In this document: positions 11,001 to 19,260 of the stretch, piece by piece
Layout of the letters: every line of letters starts with the position of its first letter
How positions within the stretch are numbered: the stretch's first letter is position 1
Assembly: GCA_905116865.2 (NCBI GenBank)
Contig: CAJHNH020006113.1
Span: forward strand, 380,275-444,274
Source of the DNA: Candidula unifasciata
Taxonomy: Eukaryota; Mollusca; Gastropoda; Stylommatophora; Geomitridae
DNA: 64,000 nt
Reading direction: 5' to 3'
Made by a program: the position numbers and the translations under genes
Notes under the pieces: model-generated
What the model was told of the DNA's origin: nothing
Seen by the model: the letters and a program-made list of their open reading frames with translations, nothing else
Database searches by the model: none

Positions 11001-11438
11001 GGGGGGGGGGGGGGGGCATAGACCCACTGCCCTTCTAATAAGTCTGCATCTGCCAGAGAGGTAAGTAACCAACAGTCTGCACATAAATAAGCCAGATCTT
11101 TACAATGAATGTGCATGCAGAATTCAAGTTCTAGAACAAGACCAAAGTCCAGAAGTGGACAAACAACCAGAACTTTCAGCTGCAGCTTACAGCTGGTGAA
11201 CACTGAAGAGAAGAAAAAGACCACCCATGTGAATCAAACAAACAAACAAACAAACAAACAAACAAACCTGTGTGGTCTCATCATGGAGTAGAAGTTTCCA
11301 CAACTTTGGGTCTACATCAGGCACACCTCTGTAGGAGGGTCGAGTGCGTCGGTGATACTCCCGCACCACAACCAGCAGGCAGGTGAGTAGGACGGCACCT
11401 CCCACTATAACAACACGCTTCAGGTACAGACGTGGCAT
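4641..11438 (-). CDS. METTL24-like: METTL24-like probable methyltransferase (whole gene, six coding exons)
   Basis: The six exons, in minus-strand order, are 11438-11268, 9737-9634, 9325-9197, 8139-8065, 6235-6097 and 5039-4641. All junctions are GT..AG and phases agree (0,2,2,2,0), giving 338 residues. Residues about 9-25 (VVIVGGAVLLTCLLVVV) are a single N-terminal membrane anchor after a basic start, so a type II Golgi/ER-side protein is likely. A Cys-rich front module follows (YLENKDVRCDK, VGNWHDGGWNVC, PCVVFSFG), then IGYDWQFDD, VMAFDPS and IDYLKIDIEYMEWESL, the acidic strand typical of the Methyltransf_22 family. Length fits human METTL24 (366 residues). Its substrate is not established. 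Minisatellites occupy much of the introns, and the stop codon itself lies in a repeat. The alternative is another member of the same family. Confidence 0.88.
5053..5660. repeat. 28-bp minisatellite next to METTL24-like exon 6 acceptor
   Basis: About 21 copies of AGCATCAGTGTGGGGGAATA plus ATGTATGG. The array begins 13 bases from the exon 6 acceptor. In gene orientation its unit is pyrimidine-rich (TTATTCCCCCACACTGATG), so it also forms the upstream part of the splice acceptor region. Copies near 5570-5660 are diverged. Confidence 0.9.
5661..6096. other. METTL24-like intron 5, non-repetitive part
   Basis: Ordinary AT/TC-rich intron sequence. No transposon or exon was recognised. Confidence 0.5.
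6097..6235 (-). CDS. METTL24-like: METTL24-like exon 5
   Basis: Acceptor TCTCTGGCCCAG, donor GAG|GTAAGT. Encodes residues 160-206, S/MKEQEVPHNTMIQFRRIGL onward to RQHFQDEGFLE, matching the family's segment after the FDPS motif. Enters in phase 2 and leaves in phase 0. Confidence 0.9.
6300..6515 (+). mobile_element. tRNA-derived SINE
   Basis: Has an A-box-like GGTAGCAGCTAATTGTTAG and a B-box-like GAGGGTTCAAATACGAAC at tRNA-like spacing, then a body with CCTGGCTCCCAGGTCGACCC and a 3' part GGGAAGTAAAGGCAGCTGGC. Related 3' parts occur near 3650-3770, 41150-41290, 46780-46900 and 61740-61830, so this is a family of old copies. Confidence 0.55.
6850..7195 (-). mobile_element. Penelope-like retroelement remnant (GIY-YIG endonuclease end)
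   Basis: On the minus strand the translation reads MKYIGEMGLLLADRFRQHL, then PIPLHFNSQDHQGVHDMEV, and ends near PRGLNCLHS. The order Y-[IV]-G-E-x6-R-x2-QHL, then HFNS-x2-H, matches the GIY-YIG endonuclease found at the C-terminus of Penelope-like elements. The start of the domain (GIY side) and the whole reverse transcriptase are missing, so it is a dead 3' fragment in METTL24-like intron 4. Confidence 0.7.
7345..7920. repeat. 51-bp minisatellite in METTL24-like intron 4
   Basis: Eleven units of 51 bp (core TAAACAATTCTGAGATCATA, then TATATCTCCTGTGACAACTT). Because 51 is three times 17, a minus-strand open frame of 17-residue repeats appears (FTSAHKLPQEIYMISEL). No start, splice or homology supports it as protein. 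Confidence 0.9.
8065..8139 (-). CDS. METTL24-like: METTL24-like exon 4
   Basis: Acceptor TTTCCTCCAG, donor CCCAG|GTGATT. Encodes residues 135-160: IGYDWQFDDSVTGNYGCQVM then AFDP. This is the family's SAM-binding start: F-G-x-G-x-D-x2-FD. Phase 2 in and out. Confidence 0.9.
8192..8465 (+). mobile_element. SINE-like repeat, family A (copy 2)
   Basis: Plus-oriented copy. Head near CCCCGGTGTGGGTTCCGAGA, internal CAGTCTGCATACAAATAAGC and CAGATCTGTAAAATGGATGC, 3' end near GTGTACAGCCTGTCC. It lacks the GAA tail. It lies in METTL24-like intron 3. Confidence 0.75.
8466..8985. other. METTL24-like intron 3, remaining part; weak tRNA-like SINE at about 8795-8890
   Basis: Contains a short (ATG)n run near 8525-8540. 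A tRNA-like head lies near 8803-8850 (AGCTAAGTGGTTAAGCCATT, then TGGCTTGAGTTCATTTCCC). Otherwise unrecognised intron sequence. Confidence 0.4.
9012..9195. repeat. 18-bp minisatellite starting at METTL24-like exon 3 donor
   Basis: About ten copies of ACTCAAGTCCCAAACATC. In gene orientation the intron begins GTAAGTGATGTTTGGGACTT and the array unit is GAGTGATGTTTGGGACTT, so the first unit is the donor region itself. Confidence 0.9.
9197..9325 (-). CDS. METTL24-like: METTL24-like exon 3
   Basis: Acceptor CTCACCTGAAG preceded by a (CT)n microsatellite (9331-9355 on the plus strand as GA), which serves as the pyrimidine tract. Donor TTTTGG|GTAAGTG. Encodes residues 92-135: SYLENKDVRCDKDVRVGNWH, then DGGWNVCLSPPYDLKQPCVV and FSFG. 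The paired Cys and the GNWHDGGW motif are family signatures. Confidence 0.9.
9425..9620. repeat. Purine-rich low-complexity tract
   Basis: AG-rich GAAGAAGAG / GAGGAGGAAG sequence in METTL24-like intron 2. The Glu/Lys-rich open frame across it is compositional. Confidence 0.75.
9634..9737 (-). CDS. METTL24-like: METTL24-like exon 2
   Basis: Acceptor TGTATTCCCCAG, donor TTCAG|GTAATT. Encodes residues 58-92, from RPTPRPAHRVHVKQLPPLSI to NIGWSLERVEEAFF. Only this frame is open through the exon, and its phases fit both neighbours. Confidence 0.8.
9895..10020 (+). mobile_element. RTE-type LINE 3' end fragment
   Basis: Shares with the longer copy at 27530-27665 the stretch AAGATGGGCA.AGGATATAAG and GAGAGCTGGCGAGAGA, ending in a short ATG/GAT tail. 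It is a 5'-truncated 3' end, on the plus strand, in the METTL24-like gene's intron 1. Confidence 0.6.
10021..10985. other. METTL24-like intron 1, mostly unrecognised
   Basis: Contains a poly-C run (about 10411-10432) and GTGTGAGTGTG-type low complexity near 10640-10690. No coding or transposon family was recognised. Confidence 0.45.
10986..11266 (+). mobile_element. SINE-like repeat, family A (copy 3) followed by (CAAA)n
   Basis: Plus-oriented copy with a poly-G run (about 11001-11016) replacing part of the head. It contains CAACAGTCTGCACATAAATA and ends TTACAGCTGGTGAACACTGA with a GAAGAGAAG tail. A (CAAA)n run at 11238-11266 then reaches the METTL24-like exon 1 donor. Confidence 0.7.
11268..11438 (-). 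CDS. METTL24-like: METTL24-like exon 1 (start codon)
   Basis: Starts ATG at 11438 (context AAGCAAG ATG CC). Encodes residues 1-57: MPRLYLKRVVIVGGAVLLTC, then LLVVVREYHRRTRPSYRGVP and on to HDETTQ. A basic patch followed by a hydrophobic helix and then a basic stem is typical of a type II signal anchor. The donor CACACAG|GTTTGT begins directly in a (GTTT)n run. Confidence 0.82.
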
Positions 11439-11747
11439 CTTGCTTGAGATTCCTGATGAATGGACGATAACAAAGTTAGGATTTTGACAATAGTATTTCC
11501 ATGGAAGGCAACATGGCCTTCAGACTGGACCCTTTAATAAAGATGGTGGATAGCATTCGTTATAATTGTATTTACAAACAAAGTTAGGATGTTGACAACA
11601 GTATTCCCATGGAAGGCAACATGGCCACCAGACTGGACCCTTCAATAAAGAAAATGGCCCACTAAGCATATGATGCTAGGATCATATTTATTTCGACCAA
11701 CTGGCTCTCGAAGGGTGAATATAACAGCCACTGTTGTCAGTTCCGAT
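11439..11747. other. 5' flank of the METTL24-like gene
   Basis: Holds two related copies of GTTAGGATNTTGACAA-type sequence (about 11475-11540 and 11580-11650), each ending near GACTGGACCCTT.AATAAAG. It must hold the promoter or 5' UTR of the minus-strand gene, but no TATA box or CpG cluster was recognised. Confidence 0.4.
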
Positions 11748-14292
11748 GACATTCCTGGTACCTGCAAACTGTGTCGACAATCCTGGTACCTGCAAACTGT
11801 GACGACATTCCTGGTACCTGCAAACTGTGACGACATTCCTGGTACCTGCAAACTCTGTCAACATTCCTGGTACCTGCAAACTGTGACGACATTCCTGGTA
11901 CCTGCAAACTGTGTCGACAATCCTGGTACCTGCAAACTCTGTCAACATTCCTGGCACCTACAAGCTGTGTCGACATTCCTGGCACCTACAAGCTGTGTCG
12001 ACATTCCTGGCACCTACAAGCTGTGTCAACATTCCTGGCACCTACAAGCTATGTCGACATTCCAGGCACCTACAAGCTATGTCGACATTCCAGGCACCTA
12101 CAAGCTATGTCGACATTCCAGGCACCTACAAGCTGTATCGACATTCCTGGCACCTACAAGCTGTGTCAACATTCCTGGTACCTACAAGCTATGTCGACAT
12201 TCCTGGCACCTACAAGCTATGTCGACATTCCAGGCACCTACAAGCTGTGTCGACATTCCAGGCACCTACAAGCTATGTCGACATTCCTGGCACCTACAAG
12301 CTATGTCGACATTCCAGGCACCTACAAGCTGTGTCGACATTCCTGGCACCTACAAGCTGTGTCAACATTCCTGGTACCTACAAGCTATGTCGACATTCCT
12401 GGTACCTACAAGCTGTGTCGACATTCCTGGTACCTACAAGCTGTGTCGACATTCCTGGTACCTACAAGCTATGTCGACATTCCTGGTACCTGCAAACTGT
12501 GTCGACATTCCTGGTACCTACAAGCTGTGTCGACATTCCTGGTACCTACAAGCTGTGTCGACATTCCTGGTACCTACAAGCTATGTCGACATTCCTGGTA
12601 CCTGCAAACTGTGTCGACATTCCTGGTACCTACAAGCTATGTCGACATTCCTGGTACCTACAAGCTGTGTCGACATTCCTGGTACCTACAAGCTATGTCG
12701 ACATTCCTGGTACCTACAAGCTGTGTCGACATTCCTGGTACCTACAAGCTGTGTCGACATTCCTGGTACCTACAAGCTATGTCGACATTCATGGTACCTG
12801 CAAACTGTGTCGACAATCCTGGTACCTGCAAACTCTGTCAACATTCCTGGCACCTACAAGCTGTGTCGACATTCCTGGTACCTACAAGCTGTGTCGACAT
12901 TCCTGGTACCTACAAGCTATGTCGACATTCCAGGCACCTACAAGCTGTGTCGACATTCCTGGCACCTACAAGCTGTGTCAACATTCCTGGCACCTACAAG
13001 CTGTGTCAACATTCCTGGCACCTGCAAACTGTGTCGACATTCCTGGTACCTACAAGCTGTGTCGACATTCCTGGCACCTACAAGCTGTGTCGACATTCCT
13101 GGCACCTACAATGTGTCAACATGCCTGGCACCTACAATCTATGTCAACATTCCTGGCACCTACAAGCTGTGTCGACATTCCTGGTACCTACAAGCTGTGT
13201 CAACATTCCTGGTACCTACAAGCTGTGTCGACATTCCTGGCACCTACAAGCTGTGTCGACATTCCTGGTACCTACAAGCTGTGTCAACATTCCTGGCACC
13301 TACAAGCTGTGTCGACATGCCTGGCACCTACAAGCTATGTCAACATTCCTGGCACCTACAAGCTGTGTCGACATGCCTGGCACCTACAAGCTGTGTCAAC
13401 ATTCCTGGTACCTACAAGCTGTGTCGACATTAATGGCACCTACAAGCTGTGTCGACATGCCTGGCACCTACAAGCTATGTCAACATTCCTGGTACCTACA
13501 AGCTGTGTCGACATTCCTGGTACCTACAAGCTATGTCAACATTCCTGGTACCTACAAGCTATGTCAACATTCCTGGCACCTACAAGCTGTGTCGACATGC
13601 CTGGCACCTACAAGCTATGTCAACATTCCTGGCACCTACAAGCTGTGTCGACATGCCTGGCACCTACAAGCTGTGTCAACATTCCTGGTACCTACAAGCT
13701 GTGTCGACATTAATGGCACCTACAAGCTGTGTCGACATGCCTGGCACCTACAAGCTATGTCAACATTCCTGGCACCTACAAGCTGTGTCGACATTCCTGG
13801 CACCTACAAGCTATGTCAACATTCCTGGCACCTACAAGCTGTGTCGACATTCCTGGTACCTACAAGCTGTGTCGACATTCCTGGTACCTACAAGCTGTGA
13901 CGACATTCCTGGTACCTACAAGCTGTGTCGACATTCCTGGTACCTACAAGCTGTGTCGACATTCCTGGTACCTACAAGCTGTGTCAACATTCCTGGCACC
14001 TACAAGCTGTGTCGACATTCCTGGCACCTACAAGCTGTGTCGACATTCCTGGTACCTACAAGCTGTGTCGACATTCCTGGTACCTACAAGCTGTGTTGAT
14101 ATTCCTGGCACCTACAAGCTATGTCAACATTCCTGGTACCTACAAGCTGTGTCAACATTCCTGGTACCTACAAGCTATGTCGACATTCCTGGTACCTACA
14201 AGCTGTGTCGACATTCCTGGTACCTACAAGCTATGTCGACATTTCTGGTACCTACAAGCTGTGTCGACATTCCTGGTACCTACAAGCTGTGT
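11748..14292. repeat. 28-bp minisatellite, about 2.5 kb, with higher-order structure
   Basis: About 90 copies of ATTCCTGGTACCTACAAGCT plus GTGTCGAC. Variants (TACC/CACC, GTCGAC/GTCAAC, ATTCC/ATGCC) are not random: the rare variant ATTAATGGCACC recurs 280 bp apart, exactly ten units, inside matching blocks. As 28 is not a multiple of three and the unit lacks stops, all plus frames stay open for 200-625 codons; these are not genes. Confidence 0.95.
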
Positions 14293-14534
14293 CCACCTCA
14301 GATACATGTTCACTGTTTTCTTTAAATCCACAGATTCAAACCATGACCTCTGTGTCAGCAGTCAAGCATCTAGCCACTGCACTACCAAATATCTCCTAAT
14401 ATTTACATGCTATACATTAAATATATATACATATCCCATACCTGAATGGATTGCCTTCATCATGTTTAAGCTTTACATAAAAATTCCTCTTCTAACTTCA
14501 TATGCCAGGAAAATCGGTTGGTGGGCGTATCATT
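14293..14534. other. Unannotated intergenic stretch
   Basis: Short AT-rich spacer between the 28-bp array and the LINE remnant. Nothing was recognised. Confidence 0.4.
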
Positions 14535-15195
14535 AACAAACTGCAATGTGCTGACAATACAGTTTTGAATAATGAAAATGAAACAACTGCAAGAAAAGAT
14601 AGACATAATCGTAACAGAAAGTGAACACAAGGGTCTTAGCTTGAACAGCAGAAAAACTGAAGTAATGGTAATTACAAAGAAAACTGACCCTCAAAAATGC
14701 AAAATCAAAGTAAATGGGACAAACCTCAAGCAAGTTGATATGTTTAAGTACTTGGGTTCCCTGATAACATCAGATGGAAGATGTATTCCGGAAGTTAAAT
14801 GCCAAATAGCTCAAGCAAAGGCAGCATTTTACAAAATGAAGAATATTTTATGCAATCTTTCTTTGTCAATTGAGAAGAGAAAGAGAATTCTTAAAAACTA
14901 TATAAATCCTATCTTGATATACGGAAGTGAATCAAGGACAGTTGGTAAATTAGTGAAAACATATTTGGAAGCTGCAGAAATTTGGTTTTATAGATGAATG
15001 ATGAGAATACCCTGGACAGATAAAAAGAGTAATAAAGAAGTCTTGAAAGAAACTGCCTCACAAAAGAAACCGATTACCAACATCAAAAAGAGACAATCTA
15101 CTTTCTTTGGTCATATGATGAGAAGGAGAAAACTGGAGGGCATTGTGACAACAGGAAAGCTGGAGGGGAGGGAAGGAGATTGAGACCGAGAGAAC
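14535..15195 (+). mobile_element. RTE-type LINE remnant (C-terminal reverse transcriptase part)
   Basis: The frame 14572-14997 reads KGLSLNSRKTEVMVITKKTD, then FKYLGSLITSDGRCIPEVKC and INPILIYGSESRTVGK. It continues after a stop (14995) as MMRIPWTDKKSNKEVLKETA and FFGHMMRRRKLEGIVTTGKL. The order LN..KTEVM, YLGS.I..DG, YGSE, R.PW and FGHM.R is the thumb and tail of RTE-like LINE polymerases. It is 5' truncated and has an in-frame stop, so it is dead. Confidence 0.85.
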
Positions 15196-15294
15196 AGATG
15201 CCGGAAAGTCTGACATCATGACATGGAGGATCATCTGTGTTAGAGTTGATTGAAAGTACATGAGACAGAAGGTTGTGAGCAGACATGATTACCA

Positions 15295-15460
15295 ATGCCA
15301 CATGGTTTGGACTTTGAGAAGAAGCTCTTCATCTATTGACCCTACTGGAGAACATCATCATGTAGCCAGTTCATTGCAGAACATCACTTTCATCACAGTC
15401 TGCCTGAAAGAAAACTCAGTCTCTCACCAATTCTCGTGCACTTTACTTCCCTAGCTGTCA
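15295..15460 (-). mobile_element. RTE-type LINE 3' end fragment
   Basis: The reverse complement matches the 3' end of the copy at 27590-27670 (TTTCAGGCAGACTGTGATGA, then GTTCTGCAA and GCTACATGATGATG). It faces the copy at 14535, so the two are separate insertions. Confidence 0.6.
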
Positions 15461-15554
15461 TTTAGATCATGTACATATCTTTGTGCTGCCCTCTGCCCCT
15501 CTCTGCTGCTACCATGACTTCTGTTCCTATTCTTTTCCAATTCTGCTGAAGTAC

Positions 15555-15690
15555 TGAGTTGAGCTAAGTCAAGAATTAACATCACAGCACTCAGGACATT
15601 CCCATGTGTGCTCCGTCTCAACTTCAGCAGCCAGCACAGAGTTCCAATACTAATGCTACAGCGCTGTACTAACACTCTAGCGTTTGATAT
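15555..15690 (-). mobile_element. LINE 3' fragment, family B (minus copy)
   Basis: The reverse complement carries the family B sequence coding for GTLCWLLKLR, followed by a run to CCTGAGTGCTGTGATG. It matches the plus copies at 17895, 54470 and 60785. Confidence 0.6.
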
Positions 15691-16284
15691 GGGAACAAAT
15701 AAGGGGAGAGAGCATTGCTTTTTAAAAATGATAAAAACTAGAACAAGCAAAAAGTACACAGGATGATAGTTGATAGCAATAAATTGTTATCTTGACAAAA
15801 CATTTCATACCAGCAATGTCTCCACCATCGGACACACAAGTAGAATATTCATTGGAGGTCATAATCAGATGGAATGTCCGAGATCATTGTTGTTCATCGT
15901 TTTCTTGACATTGTTACTGCTAGAAGGAATGTTTGTTTGAGGCTAGTGTTGCAAGTTAAAATGTTCCATCAAAGTCACTGCTTCAAGAAGAAATGTTTAT
16001 ATATCTGAGATCTCTTGTGGGAGATGGAATATTGTTACATCCAACTTTTTTTTTCCATTGTGAAGAACAATAGGTACTAATAGAAATGTGAGACCATCAC
16101 CTGTACCAGTACAATACTGTGAAGACTAATGTATAACTGTGCTAATAAGTTTATAGATGATTATTTTTTACTAATAAAATACAAGGACAGAAATCCATAA
16201 AAAATCCAAAGACAAACATTTATGACAGAGGACAATGATGCTAGAGTGGATTCTATCTTTAATATAGAAAAGATTGCACAGGAG
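15691..16284. other. Unannotated intergenic stretch
   Basis: AT-rich sequence. No coding signal or recognised repeat. Confidence 0.4.
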
Positions 16285-16535
16285 AGAGTGGGAATGAAGG
16301 AATTATCTTGTCTGAAAGAATGGGAATGAAGGAAATGTCTTGTCTGAAAGAGTGGGAATGAAGGAAATGTCTTGTCTGAAAGAGTGGGAATGAAGGAATT
16401 GTCTTGTCTGAAAGAGTGGGAATGAAGGAAATGTCTTGTCTGAAAGAGTGGGAATGAAGGAAATGTCTTGTCTGAAAGAGTGGGAATGAAGGAATTGTCT
16501 TGTCTGAAAGAGTGGGAATGAAGGAATTGTCTTCA
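16285..16535. repeat. 32-bp minisatellite
   Basis: Eight copies of GAATGAAGGAAATGTCTTGT plus CTGAAAGAGTGG. The units differ mainly at AAATGTC/AATTGTC. Open minus-strand frames (SFRQDISFIPTLSDKT) are artefacts. Confidence 0.9.
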
Positions 16536-16599
16536 AGTGCTATATGATGTATTAACAGCAGAACAGGATAAGGAAGATGATGATGATGGTATGATAGTT

Positions 16600-16800
16600 C
16601 AATGGCTGTCAACATGCCTGGCAACTAGAGGTTGTAAGTGCAAATCCCTACCGAAGCAGATGTGTTAAAACAGACTGACTCCCAAGTCAACACAGACTAG
16701 AATGTCAACCAGGAAGTGTGCTGTGAAGCAAATGTGGTTGTCATACTGACCAAACAACCCATAAAGTGCTGACTGCTCTATAAAAATAATAGGCCAGGGC
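16600..16800 (+). mobile_element. Diverged tRNA-type SINE
   Basis: Shares the layout of the SINE at 6300: AACTAGAGGTTGTAAGTGCA near the B-box position, then GACTCCCAAGTCAACACAGA and AACCAGGAAGTGTGC. It is strongly decayed. Confidence 0.35.
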
Positions 16801-17103
16801 TGGATAAATGTTATTAGACTGTGAAACAAAACCAAGAAATGACAGAGTTAATTAACTAATGAGCAGACAGATCAGTAGCATACAACCAAACTAAAGGAAT
16901 GATCCCCTGAAACTGAAAGCTGCCAAAACCAGCCAGCAAATGACAATAATACTACCAGAACAAACGGTTTTCCTTTAAATAACGGTCACTAGCTGGAAAG
17001 CCGACGGTCGCTTAGTCGGAGTTCACTCCCTTGGCTGCATTGCAAATACGAAGCATAAAGAAGGAACGAAACAAATGACATACTTACCTGTCATCATACG
17101 GTT

Positions 17104-17165
17104 GCGTAGGGTGTAGGGTTAGGGTGTGGGTTAGGGTTAGGGGTAGGGTTAGGGTTAGAGTTAGA
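17104..17165 (+). repeat. Interstitial telomere-like (TTAGGG)n tract
   Basis: Imperfect GGTTAGGGTTAGGGGTAGGG sequence inside the Merlin-like element. A second tract in inverse orientation (ACCCTAACCCAAACCCTAAC, 17391-17411) is flanked by a matching copy of the neighbouring sequence (CAGGAGTTCCAAAT.ATNG). The element thus contains an inner inverted duplication. Confidence 0.85.
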
Positions 17166-17532
17166 TGTTAAAATTTTGACGCAGGAGTTCCAAATGATGG
17201 CCGACAATCAGATGCTTGTGGCAGTGGCGCCACTGGAATTCTCTTAAATATGACAGCAATAGCGCGTGGCTGGTGCCCAATTGATGGCGAATTGTCCGTT
17301 TGAGTAGCATCCACAGTCCTTCAATTGTTTGGGTGTGTATATCACTGTGCGCGATTATTTGGAACTCCTGAGTCAAAATTGTCACATTTAACCCTAACCC
17401 AAACCCTAACCACGCAAACTTATCGGTCATTAAGGCATACAGATCTGCAGGAGTCACATCCATGGCAACTAAGTCGTGCGTTGCAAGAACGTGGTTGCTA
17501 ATGTGAGTTGGAGCTCGATGTCTAACTGCCAT
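17161..17532 (-). pseudogene. Truncated IS1595/ISXO2-like transposase (Merlin family)
   Basis: A 123-codon frame on the minus strand. Its C-terminal half reads IIAHSDIHTQTIEGLWMLLK, then RTIRHQLGTSHALLLSYLRE and FQWRHCHKH. This is the conserved end of ISXO2-type DDE transposases, H-[ST]-x-x-x-x-N/Q-T-[IV]-E-G-x-W-x-x-[LK]-K, with the catalytic E and downstream W. The N-terminal helix-turn-helix, zinc ribbon and first catalytic Asp region are not seen, and a TTAGGG-like tract is read through in frame (WLGFGLGLN). It is most likely non-functional. Confidence 0.75.
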
Positions 17533-17637
17533 GTTGACCTTGTTTTTGATTCATGACTTTTCCACTCCGTATTTGCAATGCAGCCAAGGGAGTGAACTCA
17601 AGCTAGCGACCGTTATTTTAAGGAGAGCCGAACAAAC

Positions 17638-17890
17638 TGTTCTACACATCAAAATTGGACCCAGTCAACTACATGGGCAAATAAATATAACACATTTCAC
17701 CGGTATCTCAGACATCATAGACAGTTGACCCATTACTCCACGACTGCCTTCATGAACACTCAAAACAAGGCAAACTCCCGCCTCCCCCGAATGTAAATTC
17801 TTCATGTCATGGAAGTAAAGTTTATGATCGCTGAGTGAACTGTTCAGTTTAGGCCATGTAGATATATATATAATCTACATGATAGGGCAG
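17638..17890. other. Unannotated intergenic stretch
   Basis: Spacer between the DNA transposon and a LINE fragment. Nothing was recognised. Confidence 0.4.
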
Positions 17891-17894
17891 ACGT

Positions 17895-18165
17895 GGTTGG
17901 TGCCTAGTGGGAGAGTGTGAACAATGCGGAGGAGCAGATGGATCACCACAGTTTGGTGAGATTGATGCAGTTGGGGGTGACGAGAGGTTCTGGCAGAACC
18001 TCAAGGCTCAGAGGAAAGGCAAGACGGGCATTTAATCAGAAAGCTACTGGCACCATTAGTATCGGAACTCTTCGCTGGCTGCTGAAGATGGAGACGGAGC
18101 CCTTATTTATGCTTATGGGAATGCTCCGGGTGCTGTGATTCGGTTCTTGAATCAAATCATATATA
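17895..18165 (+). mobile_element. LINE 3' fragment, family B
   Basis: Translates to [20 protein letters not shown], then RAFNQKATGTISIGTLRWLL and KMETE, ending CTCCGGGTGCTGTGATTCGG and a run of (ATCAA). The same tail recurs at 54470 and 60785. A longer copy at 31540 places it downstream of an RNase H domain, so it is the 3' end of a LINE. Confidence 0.75.
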
Positions 18166-18470
18166 ATCTATTTCAAGTTAACAAAGAGGAAGTCTCATTA
18201 AAACAGATGAGTGGCAGAGTTCACAAACTGTTTTCCAGAGTCGTAACAGTCAATGCCCCAGTAACTCACACACAGAGATGTCTGCTGCAAACCTGACCAT
18301 CTGCCATTGAACGGTGGTGAATATAAAATTAGATTATAATTTGTGTTTTTATAAAGCCTTTCTGTAAAAACTTGTTTCAGTCACAAATAATTTTACTAAC
18401 AGGATGTGTACACACTTAAAATATGTACCATTTCATTGTATTTTAAGTTCTTAGAAAACTCCTAAACTAA
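18166..18470. other. Unannotated intergenic stretch
   Basis: AT-rich sequence without recognised features. Confidence 0.4.
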
Positions 18471-18509
18471 CTTTGAAAAAAATTCAACTAAAACGCAATC
18501 ATTCTTGTC

Positions 18510-18660
18510 CTTCCATAGTGAAGAGTTCGCTGTTCTCACGATCTTCCAGTTCTCCTACAGCGAAGAGTTCGCTGTTCTTACGATCTTCCCGTTCTCCCAC
18601 AGTGGAGAGTTCGCTGTTCTTACGATCTTCCCGTTCTCCCAAGAAGAGAAGAGTTCACAG
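18510..18660. repeat. 42-bp short tandem array (about 3.5 copies)
   Basis: Repeats of GAAGAGTTCGCTGTTCTTAC plus GATCTTCCCGTTCTCCYAC. It lies in a 119-codon plus-strand frame (18473-18832; repeats KSSLFLRSSRSPT) for which no family or splice support was seen. Confidence 0.75.
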
Positions 18661-19049
18661 TGAAGAGTTGAGTCAAACTGGCTGCAGAAACTTGTTTTGT
18701 TACATCTGGGCTGTGAAGCGGTCTTGTGATATTGTGGGATCGTTTCTTACCCTAACGGACTACTGTATTGCAACAGGCAGAGAAGGCGTGTTTGGTGCTG
18801 AAAGTAGGTGCAAAATAATATTTAATATTTAAGCTTTACGTAATTCACTTCAAAGTTAGAGTGCACGAATTTTGAAAATTTAAAAGTTAAATAGTTTGTC
18901 ATTTGCAAAGCATTAATAGTAATACCATACCCTGTCGACTGTCGTCACCTGTGTGATGATGATTGTGGTTGAACAGCTGTTCTGCATAGAGAAAGTAAGC
19001 CATTTCGAATAATACTTAATTGATGCAATAGAGTTCCTACTCTTTTTGA

Positions 19050-19260
19050 GTGAGCTTTTTTGACTTTTTTTTTTTTTTTGGGGGGGGGGGGGGGGGGGTT
19101 ATTTTCTGTTTAGCAACCACATCACTTAACATTTTGAGACATCCCATATTATGGGGGGGGGGGGGGGGGGTTAGTGTTAAATGAATAAACCCCACCCCTC
19201 CCCCTATAGTATGGGATTGCCCTAAATCTCGCATGATGTGGTTTCTAAACAGAAAAAAAA
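19050..19260. mobile_element. Foldback (hairpin) element with two poly-G runs
   Basis: The arms are inverted repeats: left TTCTGTTTAGCAACCACATC (19103 onward), right GATGTGGTTTCTAAACAGAA (ending near 19254). Inner parts CCCATATTAT and ATAGTATGGG also pair. Poly-G runs lie at about 19079-19098, at the left edge, and 19154-19170, in the loop side. It looks like a small foldback MITE. No clear target duplication was identified. Confidence 0.6.

Larger units (their letters stand above)
16958..17637. mobile_element. Merlin/IS1595-like DNA transposon, 664 bp, with 8-bp target duplication
   Basis: The element spans 16966-17629 and is flanked by identical 8-bp direct repeats GAACAAAC (16958-16965 and 17630-17637). 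Its terminal inverted repeats are 16966-17050 and 17568-17629: both read GGTTTTCC or GGCTCTCC, then TAACGGTC.CTAGCT and GAGTTCACTCCCTTGGCTGC. The left one has about 23 extra bases. An 8-bp duplication and an ISXO2-type transposase fragment inside place it in the Merlin superfamily. The interior also holds two inverted TTAGGG-like tracts. Confidence 0.85.

Noticed and set aside
11670..14536. Open frames of about 200-625 codons in all plus-strand frames, with a repeated STFLAPTSCVDIPGTYKLCR-like sequence
   Set aside because: They follow only from a 28-bp repeat without stop codons; three frames are open together, which real coding sequence does not show.
17104..17411. Chromosome end or telomere relic
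   Set aside because: The TTAGGG-like tracts are short, imperfect and inverted, and lie wholly inside a DNA transposon with its own target duplication.
18473..18832. 119-codon plus frame with SSLFLRSSRSP repeats
   Set aside because: Contains a short tandem array, no family match, no clear promoter or splice sites. Kept only as a repeat feature.
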